DNA of 64,000 bases from Phascolomyces articulosus (GCA_025677815.1 JAIXMP010000018.1:558001-622000), one strand, 5' to 3'; shown: positions 50,301 through 62,746, counted from the stretch's first letter. Notes: generated from the letters alone by a model not told the origin. Made by a program: numbers and translations.

Positions 50301-51588
50301 TGTTGATCCATAATGCAATTTTGGGCCCATCTAAGTGTGAGTCCATATAAACTTTAATTAAACGATACACACTATTTTAAACCTGAGAAAACATTACGTA
50401 TAAGGAATAAGTCATCTGTGCAGCGCATTTCCCATCTTGAGCATCCACCCGCGGCAGTAATCATTGGTAAATCATAAAAAAAGAAATATAATAATGGATT
50501 TGGTTTCTTATAGTAAAATGTGTGAAGGTCACAATCCCACTTTCTTGACTTTATTCTCTTTATCAAAGAAAATAAAAACATTTATCCATTTTTCTCTCTC
50601 TCTTTTTTTTTTTTTTCCTCTTTTAAGGGTATGACTTAAATAAAAAGCGCGGTTCTACGTAATCGACCCCTCCATGTGAATGCAAACGCCACAATCCATT
50701 TTGAATCCAGTGAATTGACACTTGAACCCAATTCACCAAAAACTGTCCATATTCAATCTATTCCACTTCATTCTGATCCATCAACAGCATCACCGCGCCA
50801 TCAATCGTATCCCCAGCATCTTTTATATGGTAGTTATATCAAAATTTCTTTAAAGGCAGCGATGTTAAAAAAAGTGCAAGAACTACAGCAACAACATGAG
50901 GAAGATGAAAAATGTACTCATATACCCTATCTCGGCGCCTCGGATAATCAACGTGATCTGCCTTATTTGATACCATGGTAAAGGGAATTGTGAAACTAGA
51001 CTCAGTTATTTGACATTTAGAAACATACATAATGAATGAAACTGATGTCGTTTTATTTTTTATTATAGAAGGATATCCACGAATCGAACCTACTGACAAG
51101 GCAGTGTTTAATTATCAACACATTGTACCTGCATATCCGACTTGGTAGTCCGACGGTACGTTTAAGGAGTGTGCTTGTCAATCAAAAAGACAGACGTTTA
51201 GGGACATTAGTAGGTAGATATCAAAAATAGGTATCAAGTAATGATCATTCTGATAGTACGTGTGCTCTACAATGGAATAGTAGAATTATTCAACCTCCAT
51301 CCATTTCATATCTTCTGCTCCTGCTGCTGTTAGAGAAAGAGAAGCTCTTGATAATAACAATAATAATTATGTTATTATGTGAATTATTATCATATCCATC
51401 ATAATAATCGAATTATTACAACTCCTGTTACTCATCATCAACACTTAGTAAAAAGAAAGCCACCGTACAACGATGTGTTCCACCAGGCGTATATAAGATT
51501 CGTGTGTCAGCATTAAAAATATTTGGTAACCCACTGTTAAAGGTTGATTGGGAAATCTGGTATTATTCACCTGAATTTGAGATTATAT
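47331..51588 (+). pseudogene. Decayed S8 subtilase (Vpr/minor-extracellular-type)
   Basis: All parts of an S8 protease with a protease-associated domain can be found in order, but the gene is broken. The signal peptide (47331-) is followed by a stop (YTV then TAA, about 47442). The I9 propeptide continues in another frame (FQYAHALNALSIKI). The Asp motif is KLAILDTGMDLTHP (about 47848) and the His motif CDGHGTHVADIIAA (about 48320). SDAINFSLGGDN (about 48790) follows a stop, and the next frame shifts within GNEGRDG (about 48960). A PA domain with KALNILNAGAAGMLVYKE (about 49400) precedes remnants of the Ser-region (GTSTAI, 49950-49970) and of the C-terminal Fn3-like part ending about 51588. 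Multiple stops and frameshifts lie in regions that splicing cannot remove. A functional intron-rich gene is therefore unlikely. I did not attempt a repaired protein. Confidence 0.85.
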
Positions 51589-52087
51589 AAAAAATAAACA
51601 AAAAAAATTAAAAATTTTCCTTCTTTATTATTATTAATAAGAAGAAAGGAAACGTCTCTTTTTACTATATACAATATGAAGAACGAATAAGTATGTGTAT
51701 GTGTATAATGTTGTGGGTCTGTGTGGCACCAATAGGTTCATATATTATTGTTAAGGTAGTACGTGGTAAAATATTCCGTTATTGCCCCGCCAAACCTGTA
51801 CACCCCGTGGGGAATCCCACTGTGTTATTTTTTTTCTTGGGAATATCTTACTGGTTGGGAGAAAGAGATAATCACCTGAATTTATTATTGTTGATTGTGT
51901 TGTTGTACGATTACACAAAGACATTTTTTTTTCTTTCATTCAGCCATATTTCTTCTTTTTTCTCTTACTCTTTTTTTTCTCCCTGTTCTTCTTTGTTTTT
52001 TCTTTTTTTTTTTAAAAAAATTTAACAATTATAATCTATCCAACAAATTATATTTAATACTTTGGTTCCATACCACAACAGACGCCC
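51589..52087. other. Intergenic, subtilase remnant to membrane-protein gene
   Basis: T/C-rich leader (51915-52020) precedes the next start codon. The 110-codon ORF at 51693-52025 is mostly Phe/Ser from pyrimidine tracts and looks non-coding. Confidence 0.5.
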
Positions 52088-52600
52088 ATGATAACGTTGA
52101 CGGAATATGGTGAACGTGTAGTGGATAAAATAAACATGATGGGCATGTGGTTAGCCGTCGCTGTATCGATCCGTAACTATCTTATTTGTTACGGCCAATA
52201 TCGGCGTACCAGAGGCAAAATGTGAGTAATCTATTACTAACACAAATCTAATTCACTTCATCATACTAAACAATTTGGTGGGAATATCAAACAGTCATTT
52301 AGTGAATATTGGTCAAGTTTTGGTTTTACTTCTACATCGATTTTTATATGGTATTATTCCATTATTTGAAATCACCACTTGTGCATATTTTCCCTTTCTC
52401 GTCTCGTAAGTTTTGGATTTTTTTCTTTATTTCTTTGTTTTTAGATTGTCATGAATTGGATTTTATTAATAATTAATTAATAATAATAATATAGATTATG
52501 GCATATCCGTAAGTCGACAAAGAATTGAGATTTATTTTCTTTTATACTATTAAATATAGTTCTTGAGACAATCAAAACATTTTTGGGTAGGTGTATTCAG

Positions 52601-52646
<46 letters not shown>

Positions 52647-53676
52647 TATAGAATACATACTATTCTATGCGGTCATGTTCATGCGACTCATCATTCTTGA
52701 GTCCGACCGACATTCACTGTGGATCAAAATTGTTGGCATATTTTTAATTACTGTTCGATTTGCCGACTGGCCTTATGAATTAACTTTTGGGACGATTCAA
52801 CAAGATATCATGAACCAGCGTATTCAAGGCGGTGGTACATGTTGGGCACAATGGGGGAATGGTGTTATTATCATGAACTTCGTGGGTGACGCATTAGCAA
52901 ATTTGTTCTTAAGTGGCATGTTTGTCCGTCGACTTTATTTACATATTCAATTATCCCACAGTGTCATGAGTCGACAAAATCGTTTGATTGAATATATTGC
53001 ACGTAAATCTTTAATGTGTCTTATATTCACTTTTGTTGTCAATTTGGCCATGAATTTACTCAAGGTGACCAATTTTATTGGTAATCGATCGGATGCGTTT
53101 ACAGTTTATTTCCAATTGATCGAATCCACCTTATTGGTGGAAGCACTTCGTGTGGATTATACACGAGTTCCGAATCAAGCGTTCTGTGAAAACTGTGGTA
53201 TGGAGATTCAATTACCATTGACAGCTTCCAAGAGCAACAAACATAGTCGAAATGGACGACGTGGAGGTGGACGAGAAGAAGGAGGAAATCATCATCATCA
53301 TCATGATAATCGACAAAGTTATTCGCTTCCTACTCCAGTTGAAACAGAAGATAGTATTATGCGTGCCGTATCCATATTTGAAGCATCCACGTCACAACCT
53401 CATTTACGAAGCTCGATTTTGAAGGATGATGAAAGAAGAGAAACCATTTCGGCACCTGTCATATTTGGGTTAAATGAAAAACCAATATCAACAACGAGAC
53501 GAACAAGTTATCCATTGCAACCACCAACACCTACATCTCCTATAGCACCACCTGGAAATGCCATAACAACCGATACGAATAGCATAGGTCCTGTACCATC
53601 TACACCTACAACATCTACAAGACGACCTTTATCTCATCATCCGGAATGGAGTAACAATGATTATCGAATGTTTTGA
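52088..53676 (+). CDS. Multipass membrane protein with CxxC and poly-His cytosolic tail
   Basis: Five exons (52088-52221, 52295-52405, 52495-52508, 52560-52586, 52652-53676) join in frame to 436 residues. Exons 3 and 4 are only 14 and 27 nt, and all codon phases fit, giving LWHILETIKTFLEYILFYA across them. About six to seven membrane segments lie in residues 15-270. The tail (about 270-436) carries CENCGMEI (possible zinc ligands), a six-His run and Ser/Pro/Thr-rich disorder. I do not recognise the family; it resembles uncharacterised Mucoromycota membrane proteins only in general style. The start ATG (MITLTEYGERVVDKIN) follows a pyrimidine leader. Confidence 0.8.
52606..52646 (+). repeat. 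(ATT)n microsatellite in intron
   Basis: About 13 ATT units make up most of intron 4 of the membrane-protein gene, ending just before its TAG acceptor. Length could vary between strains without touching the protein. Confidence 0.9.
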
Positions 53677-54278
53677 GAAATATATAGCTATAATAATAAT
53701 ACCTTTTTTTTTCTATTAGAGAAATAATCAAATTACCCTCTTTTCATCTGCTCTATTTTTTTGTATATATTTCTTTTTGATTTAGTTTTTTCTATATGCA
53801 CTTTCCAATCCTAACCACATTTTTTTTTTAGTATATATCAAAAGACGTTGACTGGTTTAACGATCTTTTCATTTTTTTTCACCTTTTTGATCATAACTCT
53901 CTTTTTCTCTCTTTCCTACTCATATATTCTTCTCTCATATATTCATACTAATATTAATTTAATAAAAATAACAACAATAATAATAATATCAAATTTTTGA
54001 GAAAAAAAAACTAAATAGTTATAAATCTTTTTTTTTTTTGTTAATTTTTTTGTTTAAATAATTGAATATAAAATGGAGGAGGGTAATGGTACATTTCGAA
54101 AAGAAAAAAAAAAAGAGACTATGTTGTTTATAGAACGGTGGATGTGTGTAAAATATTTATAAAGTTAGGAAGGGAAGGGGACAAAATGATGGATGTTAAA
54201 TGGGCTCAATCGTTCAAAGGGAGGGGGTTGGAGTAAGGGTATACACAGGACAAGTTTTTTTGTTTTAAATGATTTTTT
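53677..54278. other. Convergent 3' region
   Basis: 3' UTRs of the membrane-protein gene and the EXORDIUM-like gene. Contains T- and A-rich tracts and no coding region. Confidence 0.5.
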
Positions 54279-54649
54279 TTAAGACTTTGAAAGAACACAT
54301 TTCTTATTTTCAAGATCGAAAATGGTTTGTACCAAAAACTTTTGATTACCCACTTCCAAATTATAAGTTGCATTCTTTTCTTCAATCTTATTCACTGTGC
54401 CATACCATTCTCCATCAGGTACATCCGAACCAGCACAGAAATCGCCCAATTCAATAGTGGTTCCATTTTGTTGAATCATCCAAGCATCATTTCGTGGATC
54501 AGTCAATAAGTCTTGAACTTCGTGCGAAAAGATAGTGACGGCAGCATCGATGGCAGGCGATTCATTAGGTGAATAATCATGAATCATGGGTGGGATACAG
54601 CTAAAAAAAGAAAACGGATCCATTGTTATAAATTCATTGATCTATGTTA

Positions 54650-54695
<46 letters not shown>

Positions 54696-55546
54696 CAAAA
54701 CAATAACTTACTAGTCAGTACAGGTACCAGGATATCCAATAAACATATATTGGAATTGATCACTGTGACTATTGTAACCACAGTTACGAGTACAGAATTC
54801 GCTATCAGAAACATCATTACCAGCAAACAAAACATAGATCCCATTAGGATCAATTTGATTTGTAGGTGATAAATATCCAGAATTGACAGCATCCAAAATA
54901 ATTTGTTTATGTACATTTGCATCGCTCAATGTTAATCCACGACTGCCTGCATCATTTACTGCAGCTGCAACGTTCAATGGTCCAGTGACTCCGTGACCGT
55001 CCGAATCTGTATATTGCCTAACTGTAAATTTATCCATACAAAAAAGAAAAAGCTTTCATTGTAAGTTTTCTTCTCTTTTTTTTTTTTTTTTTTTTTTTCT
55101 GTCCTGAGATTTCATCCATTAAAGTATAATAAAAAATTGTATTAATTACGTGTGCTGAACCATTGAGTTGATGAAACACCATCGATAAAGTTCATGAACG
55201 TCGTTTGTTCGTCCTGCAATGATGTCCAATTACCATAGAAAACAACATACACTATTAATTGTTGTTATTCAGGAGAAGAAAAAATTAATAAACATTAAAA
55301 TTAAAACAATTAATATTAATTTTATGGTTGAAGATTTCAATTCAAAATATATACAATTGAACTAAAACAATTATTACCATTCACTTGTTCAGTAAGAACT
55401 TTGCCACCAGCATTTTTAAAACTGTCACCATATAAGGAAGCAATGGGTGTTGATTGGTTGGTAACTGTTGATAATTGATCATCTTGAGCAACCGATAATC
55501 CTGCTAAACTCGAAACAATCAAAGCTCCCAATGTCGACAATAGCAT
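54279..55546 (-). CDS. EXORDIUM/phosphate-induced-1-like secreted protein
   Basis: Four exons on the minus strand (55546-55378, 55251-55150, 55021-54712, 54600-54279) give 300 residues. A signal peptide (MLLSTLGALIVSSLAGLSVA) leads the mature protein. Exon 2, which lacks a long ORF, gives VYVVFYGNWTSLQDEQTTF, the characteristic start of PF04674 (Phi-1/EXORDIUM). It is followed by FINSIS-like FIDGVSSTQWFST, GHGVTGPL, GIYVLFAGNDVSDSEFCTRNCGY with paired Cys, and a Cys-rich CTDYCIPP. In plants the family is extracellular and linked to growth and sugar signalling; the biochemical role is unknown. In fungi it is mostly seen in early-diverging lineages. Introns 2 and 3 hold very long homopolymer tracts. 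Confidence 0.9.
54660..54695 (+). repeat. T36 homopolymer within an intron
   Basis: Thirty-six consecutive T in the third intron of the EXORDIUM-like gene (A36 on its sense strand). Its second intron holds a T23 run at 55076-55098. The exact length may be a sequencing estimate. Confidence 0.9.
55076..55098 (+). repeat. T23 homopolymer within an intron
   Basis: Second long homopolymer of the EXORDIUM-like gene, in its second intron. Confidence 0.9.
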
Positions 55547-56840
55547 TATATTTGAATAAGGAATGTAAAGGGATTTATATATATATATATAAAGTATATA
55601 GTTTGTAGAATCAAGAGGAAGAAAAAAATACACAATAGAAGTCTAGGTACTATTATTTCAGATTTTAATTTGATTGGACGAATATTTAATTGTTTCGTTT
55701 GCTATATTTAGTTTTTTTCCTTTGTGTAAAAAAAACTTGTTCCCACTTATTTGTTGCTGTTTGACAAAAGAAATGAAAAAAAGATCCCAGATCTTTTTAT
55801 TACCATAATCCTTTTGCTCCGATATTATTATTAATATTACTATTCAATGTAACTACCTAGAACTCTGAGTATAAAGTAAAAAAGAGGAATGGGTAGGTGG
55901 GGATCAATATATTAAAGTACCAGAATATTTTTGCCCTGACTATAAGATAGAAAGATTTATTAGAAAACACTGCAATCTGTATGAGGTGCGGATCAGGGCT
56001 GTGAGTTATTTTATGTAATAAGTATTTGTATTATCAAAAAACAACAACATTTACACATTTAATAATGTGTTTTTATATGTATATATATTATATACAACTA
56101 TGTGTTATTAAATTATATCATAAGTAATAAGTAGTATATATAATATATAGACAGAACCTGTTAACAAAAAATAACACATGTACCTTACTTTTATATATAT
56201 CGCATGCTTTCACTATCAACTTTTTTTTCTGCCCGCTCATTAATCAAAGGAGTAAAATAATATTACATACACGCACGGTCGAGAGAGATAGTAAATAGAA
56301 GAGTCGTTATTATCAATACTATCATCATCGTCATCAATGGATTAGTATACTTATACATAGAAGAAATAAGGAGAATGACAAACCATAAATAGGGGGTTTG
56401 GTTTATTCTTAAGAATAAACACAAAGTACGATGAAAGGTACCAAACTGGGACATCAAGCACATAGTAAAATGATAAACACATACAATCCCGCTTAAAAAG
56501 TCTCCTCCTTTTTGACTTTAAATCAAAATAAAACATAGTATTCAGCTTATACTTAGTTATTACGACAGTTATTATGATTCTCCTATATATCAATAGATCA
56601 TGATTTTAGTATATAATATAAAAGGCCTTTTTACATCTACCCCCTTCTCTTTTTACATTACAGATATCTTCCCCCCCGATTCTCCCTCGAAAAGAAAAAA
56701 AAAAGTATACGATTTTTTCTTTCTTTCTTCTTCTTTCTCTATCATCCACTATAAAGTTTCCCTTCTTTTTTACTATTACTTATTTTTATTTTTTTTTATT
56801 CTTTTTAATTTAATATATATAAATAAATATAATATAATAA
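55547..56840. other. Intergenic, divergent promoters
   Basis: Between the EXORDIUM-like gene (minus) and a plus-strand membrane-protein gene. A (TA)9 run lies just upstream of the first (55578-55592). Several TA palindromes lie near 56080-56160. C/T-rich leader at 56640-56780. ORFs at 56263-56593 (minus) look like chance. Confidence 0.5.
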
Positions 56841-58627
56841 ATGGTCGCCACGACCCATCATCGTCGACAATCATCTAGTGGTGGATCTGTCAGTGGTAGA
56901 TCAACTCGACGTCGTCCATCATTACGTCGACCTTCTGAAGTCAATAGTAATAGAGTCCCAGCATCTATCAATGCTCGTAATAATATGCTTCGAGCACAAC
57001 AAGGTGCTATAGGAGGTCCTCGACGAGCCTCTGGAAGTGTATTACAGCAGATATCACAAAATCATCATGAGTCATGGCGAAGACCATCAGCACCTGCCAA
57101 TGTCGAAGCGCCACGACTTTCTATTGCAGACCGATTCATGGCATCTAGTTATGATTCACGCACACCTTCTCCTCCACCAGCTGCTGTGATTAGTAGTACT
57201 CGACCTTCTATTACACTTGACAATTATGACTTGCCACGTTCATCAACAGTTTCAAGACCTTCTACTGACCCAAATCCTGCAAGATTGACAATTGCTGATT
57301 CATTTTTAAAAACCAATAATCCTCGATCTGGGATATCAGGAGATTCTAATAATAATGATAATTCTAGATCTTCTACAGGTAAATAAGATATAAACAAGTA
57401 CATTAAGAAAGACCTTTTTCTTAAAGTAATGCTAAAAATAAATTTCTATTTTTTATTATAATAATAGTACCACTCGAATCTACACACCCACTTGAGCAAT
57501 CTATTACACCAACTATTACTATACAACAACCACAACGTTCAACATTAGATACACATATTGCACTCGATTTGGATTTTGCTATTCCATCACCTGCTAGTAC
57601 CTTGGATGTAGGCCGTCGATTTAGTCGACCTTTTGGTAGTCAAGATACCTTGGTCCAAACGCCAACCTTGGAAATGATGAAAAAACAATACGAATTCGAA
57701 AAAGATGAAGGGTCTATCGCTGATTATGAAACATGTTCATTGCGTTCTTCAACATCAACCACATTAGGTCGTCACCAAAATCGTCATAGCAATAGCAGCC
57801 ATCATTATCATAACGAAAAACATCATCAACACCAAAACGAAAAATGGCGCAATTTGAGATCTGAAGAAGCCGGTACGACTCGAAATCAACAAGAAGAGAA
57901 TGAAGCCAAGGGCATGTGGATAGGCTGTTGTTTCTTAAGTTGCAATGGACAACAACAACGTAAACCAAAACAACGAAAACAACGTTCTGGACCACGTAAA
58001 TGTGGACGTCGTGGTTGGGTCTTTGGTTCTTTTATTTTCATGATTTTACTTATTGTTGCCGGTTATTTATTATGGCCACGTACACCTTTGATGCGAATTG
58101 AAGGAGCCGCATTATTATCACCTGCTCATATTACAGAAACCCATCAAGGTATGATGATTGGTAATGTTGCATTCGAAAGCCAATGGTTGGTCAATGTTAC
58201 CGTAGATAATCGTCAAAATCGAGTTCCTACACGATTGACACAAATCGATGTGTTGGCCAAAGATGCATTGACGGGCTTAGTCATCGGCAAGAATAGCAAT
58301 GATAATAAAGGTTCTGTAAGCAATGATCAAACTGTATTACCTGCCAATAGTATATCTACCATTCAACTACCCATCTCATTGGATTATCAAGCACGTGATG
58401 ATACGGATACCACTTTTTCAACGTTGAAAAAAGCATGTACACAACAACCACCTAAAACGCACCACGATGACAAGACAAACCAAACTATCACTGAACAACC
58501 TGAAAGAGAATCATTGCAATTGCATTTTTGGATCACATTGCATATATTTGGACTTGATTTAGTCAGTTATAGACCCACGTTAATAGCAACTCCTGCAACA
58601 GGTGGATTTGCTTGTCCCCTATCTTAA
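56841..58627 (+). CDS. Single-pass membrane protein, Ser/Arg-rich cytosolic domain and lumenal/extracellular domain
   Basis: Two exons (56841-57378, 57468-58627) give 565 residues. The N-terminal two thirds is disordered: Arg/Ser-rich repeats of the (R)RPS type, likely kinase sites, with two LTIADSFL/LSIADRFM repeats. His-rich sequence (HHYHNEKHHQHQN) and a basic Cys-containing patch precede a single membrane helix (about 363-382, WVFGSFIFMILLIVAGYLLW). The C-terminal part (about 385-560) is a beta-rich domain with possible N-glycosylation sites (NVTVDN, NQTIT). It resembles LEA-2/DUF3712-like lumenal domains of fungal vacuolar proteins only loosely. A type II orientation is implied by the basic cytosolic flank. 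Function unknown. Confidence 0.85.
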
Positions 58628-59051
58628 AAAAACTCGTTATTCTTCTTATGTGAATGTCTTTATCCTTTGTTTAAAGTATCCTTATCTCTCTTGGATTATT
58701 CCAACAACACCCAACCGTTTCTCTTTCTTCTTTTTTTTTTTAAAAAAAATATATTAAACGGTAGAGCATAAAAAATATCTAGTGAAAATCAACCCCCCTT
58801 CTTATCCCCCTTTTAAAGTTATAAACACACGTTTCTTTTTTTTTATTTTTGTTGAAATTTATTAGTAGTAGTAAATAATTTTATATGTAAACTCCCTCCC
58901 CCCAACCACACTATTATTTCTCGTCATTAATGATTCTTTACTATCATTTACAGGAAGAGAAATATAAATATAAATACATTATACTTCTTTTATTACCATT
59001 GTAGTTGCTTATGTTTTTAATATTTATCTGTTGATGGGTGAGAAATATCAG

Positions 59052-59086
<35 letters not shown>

Positions 59087-59851
59087 AATACCCGTTCCCC
59101 AAAACAGTGTAAGAAGGAATGCAAACCGTTAATGTATAGTGTAGCGTTCCTTTTTATTATTATTACTCTTATTAAAGTATCTTTATTATAATCTGCGGCA
59201 TTTTTACATGATCCAGATTAGAGTACAATAAATAGAATAGATAGTAGTAAACAGTTATTATTGATCCATGATGGTTTGCCATCTTTCTGGCATTGTTCTT
59301 TTTCTGACAAAGTGAAGTAGTACAAATAAACAAACAAATTAATTTCAGTTCAGCTTTTCTATTGTGGTTTTCAGACATAACATTCCTCCCGCAGATCCTC
59401 ATATATTAACACTATTTTGATCTTTATTGATATATTTTCATCCCTATCATATTAATATTTTTATTATTTTATTTATTTTTCAGATGGTCTTTCAACACGA
59501 ATAAGGAGCTTCAGTAGATAAGAATTGATTTAAGCTTTGATTATTCTATATAATATTGCTACTACTACTTTGCAATACTAATTCTGAGTCATTTAATCTT
59601 TCTTCGCTTATATATATTATAATAATATATATATTACTGAAAATAAGTTGTTTATTATGCTGATACACATAAGTTTTAAGCGAATTTTTATCACCATTCA
59701 TCATCATCTTTCCATTTTCAACATTTCCCAATCATCATGTCAGTGTTACCCTTCATGTTCTTTCCTTCTTTCCAGTTATGATCTTCATCCTCGTACTTCT
59801 TGTCCCCTTTCTTATTATCTTTCCAATCAGTACCCTTCTTTTCCTTTCCAT
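58628..59851. other. Intergenic region
   Basis: 3' flank of the previous gene and 3' flank of the decayed minus-strand gene. It holds a (TA)16 run (59055-59086), A/T tracts and CT-rich runs around 59750-59870. No gene is recognised. Confidence 0.5.
59055..59086 (+). repeat. (TA)16 microsatellite
   Basis: Perfect 32-base TA run in intergenic DNA; the longest of several TA runs in the window. Confidence 0.9.
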
Positions 59852-61650
59852 TCATTCCTTTCCCTTCTTCTTTAACTTTTCTTTTTCTTTAACATCATTT
59901 TCTAGATGAATAAATACAGGTAGTATCACAACTTCAGTAATTGTTGTTGCACCAACTACAGAGGTAACAGTGGTAACATCTACACTTATACTTTTTTCGG
60001 TGACAAAAACCGTGATGTCTCCAATAGTTTGCTCAGTGGTGGCATGTTCAGTGATATGAAGTAAAGTAGTTGTTTCTGCACTTATTTCCATGGTAGTTTC
60101 TGTTGCTACGACCGTTGTTTTATCACAAGATTCGTTGATGGAAAAACTGCCGCGCCATTTACGTTTAGGAGGCATATGTCCTTCTTTTCCAACTGGTTGA
60201 TAAAGGTGAAAATGGTTTTACCAAGTGTTTGTGCACAGATATCAGAATAGTCAACTATACATGCACAAAGGAAAATTATTTCATTGATTAACAAAAAAGA
60301 GAATATTATGATATTTTTCTCTTTGGTATTAGCAAGGCTAAAATAAAGAGTCATGTTGTGTTAATCTTACCTATGGACCAAGCCATAAACCTTCTATTCT
60401 ATCCCCACCGTTAAAGAGAGCAACACTACCTGCAACATCATCTCCTTCATAAAATTTCTTAAAGAAATATCATTCACATTTGGAACAATACCCGAACTTA
60501 AACAAGACATGCAGCCACTCGACTATGTTATAAACCACCTTCCACGTTCAGAAATTGGCTTACCTCGCGGAAAATGGTTAAACTGCTGGTTCGTTCTAAT
60601 TTGTATTTTCGGGAAATCGACCGCCTAAGTCACTCCGAAGATGACTACGAAGAAGATGAACCAGAACCTGAAGAACCACCACTACCACCCCAACACGCTT
60701 CATATCCACTCAAGAAAATAACTAAGCTGCTTTATTATTATTTTTTTTTCTCCACTCACCCCTCACATAATTATCATATCCATCTATCTTCCTTTCTATT
60801 TCGTTACATCTGTATCATTACCACATCATCCACACTAGCTTAGCTTTTCCTCCCAAAGGGGGGGGGGTTCAGCTAATGTTACATATCATTATTAATACAT
60901 AACTCCACATCAAAGTACCGCAAGGAAGCGACCATATGCCTATAGGTGCAGGTCAAGTAAGCCTTTCACATTAATAAATATAAATTTTGACCTATTACAT
61001 AAAAATGATCAACATATTATGGTTTTAGAAAAACAATACAATATACTTACATTGATAACAACTGTTGCATTGTTATAAAGCTCTAGTTTATCAGGACTAG
61101 GGTAGAAACCATTTTCAGTTAACAATATACTATTTGGATCAGATAATTAATCAGACCCTAAGCCATAGCATAAATTTATAGAAAAACCATCTACAGAGGT
61201 GTCACAAGAATTTAAAGTATTGGTTTTATAATATGGATTTGCTTGCAGTATTATAATCTCGGTAATATCTTCAGCATCAAATTGCAATTCGGGTTTGAGA
61301 TTGGCCAAAAAGCATGATACAGAATAAAGACTTGAGCCAAGAAAATCGAAATCGGAATATGGATGAACTATGCATTGTTCACCAATTACATTCACATATG
61401 ACAGCGCAGCAGAATCATCAACAAAAGCATTACCGCATAGATTAAAAACAATATCTGATCCCTGAGTTAATACACCACCAGTTTGTACAAAACCGTAATG
61501 AAAAAGTCCAATCGTGCCTCCTAGACCATCAGTAACACCGTTATCATATCCATAACCTGGAACAAATGTATTACTATAGATGGCGATAGGACCAAATGTT
61601 CGATCTGGTAAATCAGTACCACCGAAGGCAATATGGTCAAAATGGTTCAA
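59852..61650 (-). pseudogene. Decayed gene for a secreted-type Cys-containing protein with Thr-rich tail
   Basis: Coding-like sequence runs down the minus strand. Exon-like 61650-61147 (for example SDIVFNLCGNAFVDDSAALS) ends in an in-frame TAA. Beyond it the same frame continues with protein-like sequence (NSILLTENGFYPSPDKLELY) up to a GTAAGT donor near 61052. Further pieces are CMSCLSSG...NVNDIS and EGDDVAGSVALFNGGDRIEG (about 60500-60370), then VDYSDICAQTLGKTIFTF (about 60250). The last shifts frame into a Thr/Val-rich tail (60175-59852) typical of GPI wall proteins. No signal peptide was found upstream of 61650. The stop and frameshifts point to a pseudogene; sequencing errors or missed introns are the alternative. 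Family not recognised. Confidence 0.6.
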
Positions 61651-62746
61651 CTTTTATTAATCAACACAACATAAAAAGTATTGAAATGCAAGCTAGAATG
61701 TTAACGTTGTTGTTGATAATATGAAAGAGAATTGGCAAATGTCCTTTTTTCTTCTATAATTTATCGAGGCGCTCAATTTAAAATAATTAGCGTTGCGTAT
61801 TTTTTCATATAGATAAAAAGAATCCACATATTATAGCATAACAAACGAATGTCAATAAAAATGAAAAAGAGTATCAAAGCTATTTTGTACATGTTTTTAT
61901 AGTTGTATATTTTTATTTTATGTTTGCTTGATAGCTAGAAGCATTTCACTCATTTTCCTCCACTCGTTACTCAATGCTATCCACTTATATACACTTTAGT
62001 GATTTTATTGTTTACATTAAGCAATACTTCATTTTGTTATTTTTAAAAACACATGAGTAAGATTTTCCCTATATTTTAATAGTTTTATCGTAAATGTCAA
62101 TCGACAAAGGGCTACAGCAAAAATGCGCGCTTTGCCTTCTTAATTGCCATAGAACTTTTAGGATTATTGTCACAACGAAAACAGCAGCAGATGTTAGCAC
62201 CATATACATACAACTTGAGCTGGATAGATTCCTAAGAAAGATTTATATTTATATATTACAGTTATATGGTTTAATTTTCTTTATGTATATCACAATAATA
62301 TCAATAATCATGTAAACTATTTATCATAAATCAAGCATATTTTTTTTTTTCAACTGATTTATTTTAATGAATAATATGTTATTTATTTATAATACTATCT
62401 CTACCTGTTTTTTTTCTATAAAAGAAGTCTCGTTTATCTTTAGGTATACTTGTCAGCTTTTATAAGGTTAATTAATAAAAATAATAATAATAAATCATTG
62501 AAACCAAACATGGCACTAATTATATTCAGTTGAAATGGAATAAAAAATGATGTATGCAAAAAAAGAACAGTAAAATATAGACGAGGTTTGTATGACAAAA
62601 TGAAACACAAACAAGGAGTAATATGCATTATAATACTATATAAAAAAATATATGGCAATAATAATAATAATAATAATAAGTAGTAGTATAGGTAGAGGTG
62701 TATAATTAATAATGATATGTAATAAGATGATCTGTTTCATTTATTT
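61651..62746. other. Intergenic region
   Basis: A/T-rich, no credible gene. A (TAA)7-type run lies near 62655-62678. ORFs at 62094-62315 and 62440-62658 look like chance. Confidence 0.5.

Noticed and set aside
51693..52025. 110-codon ORF
   Set aside because: Largely Phe/Ser from pyrimidine tract; probably leader of the next gene.
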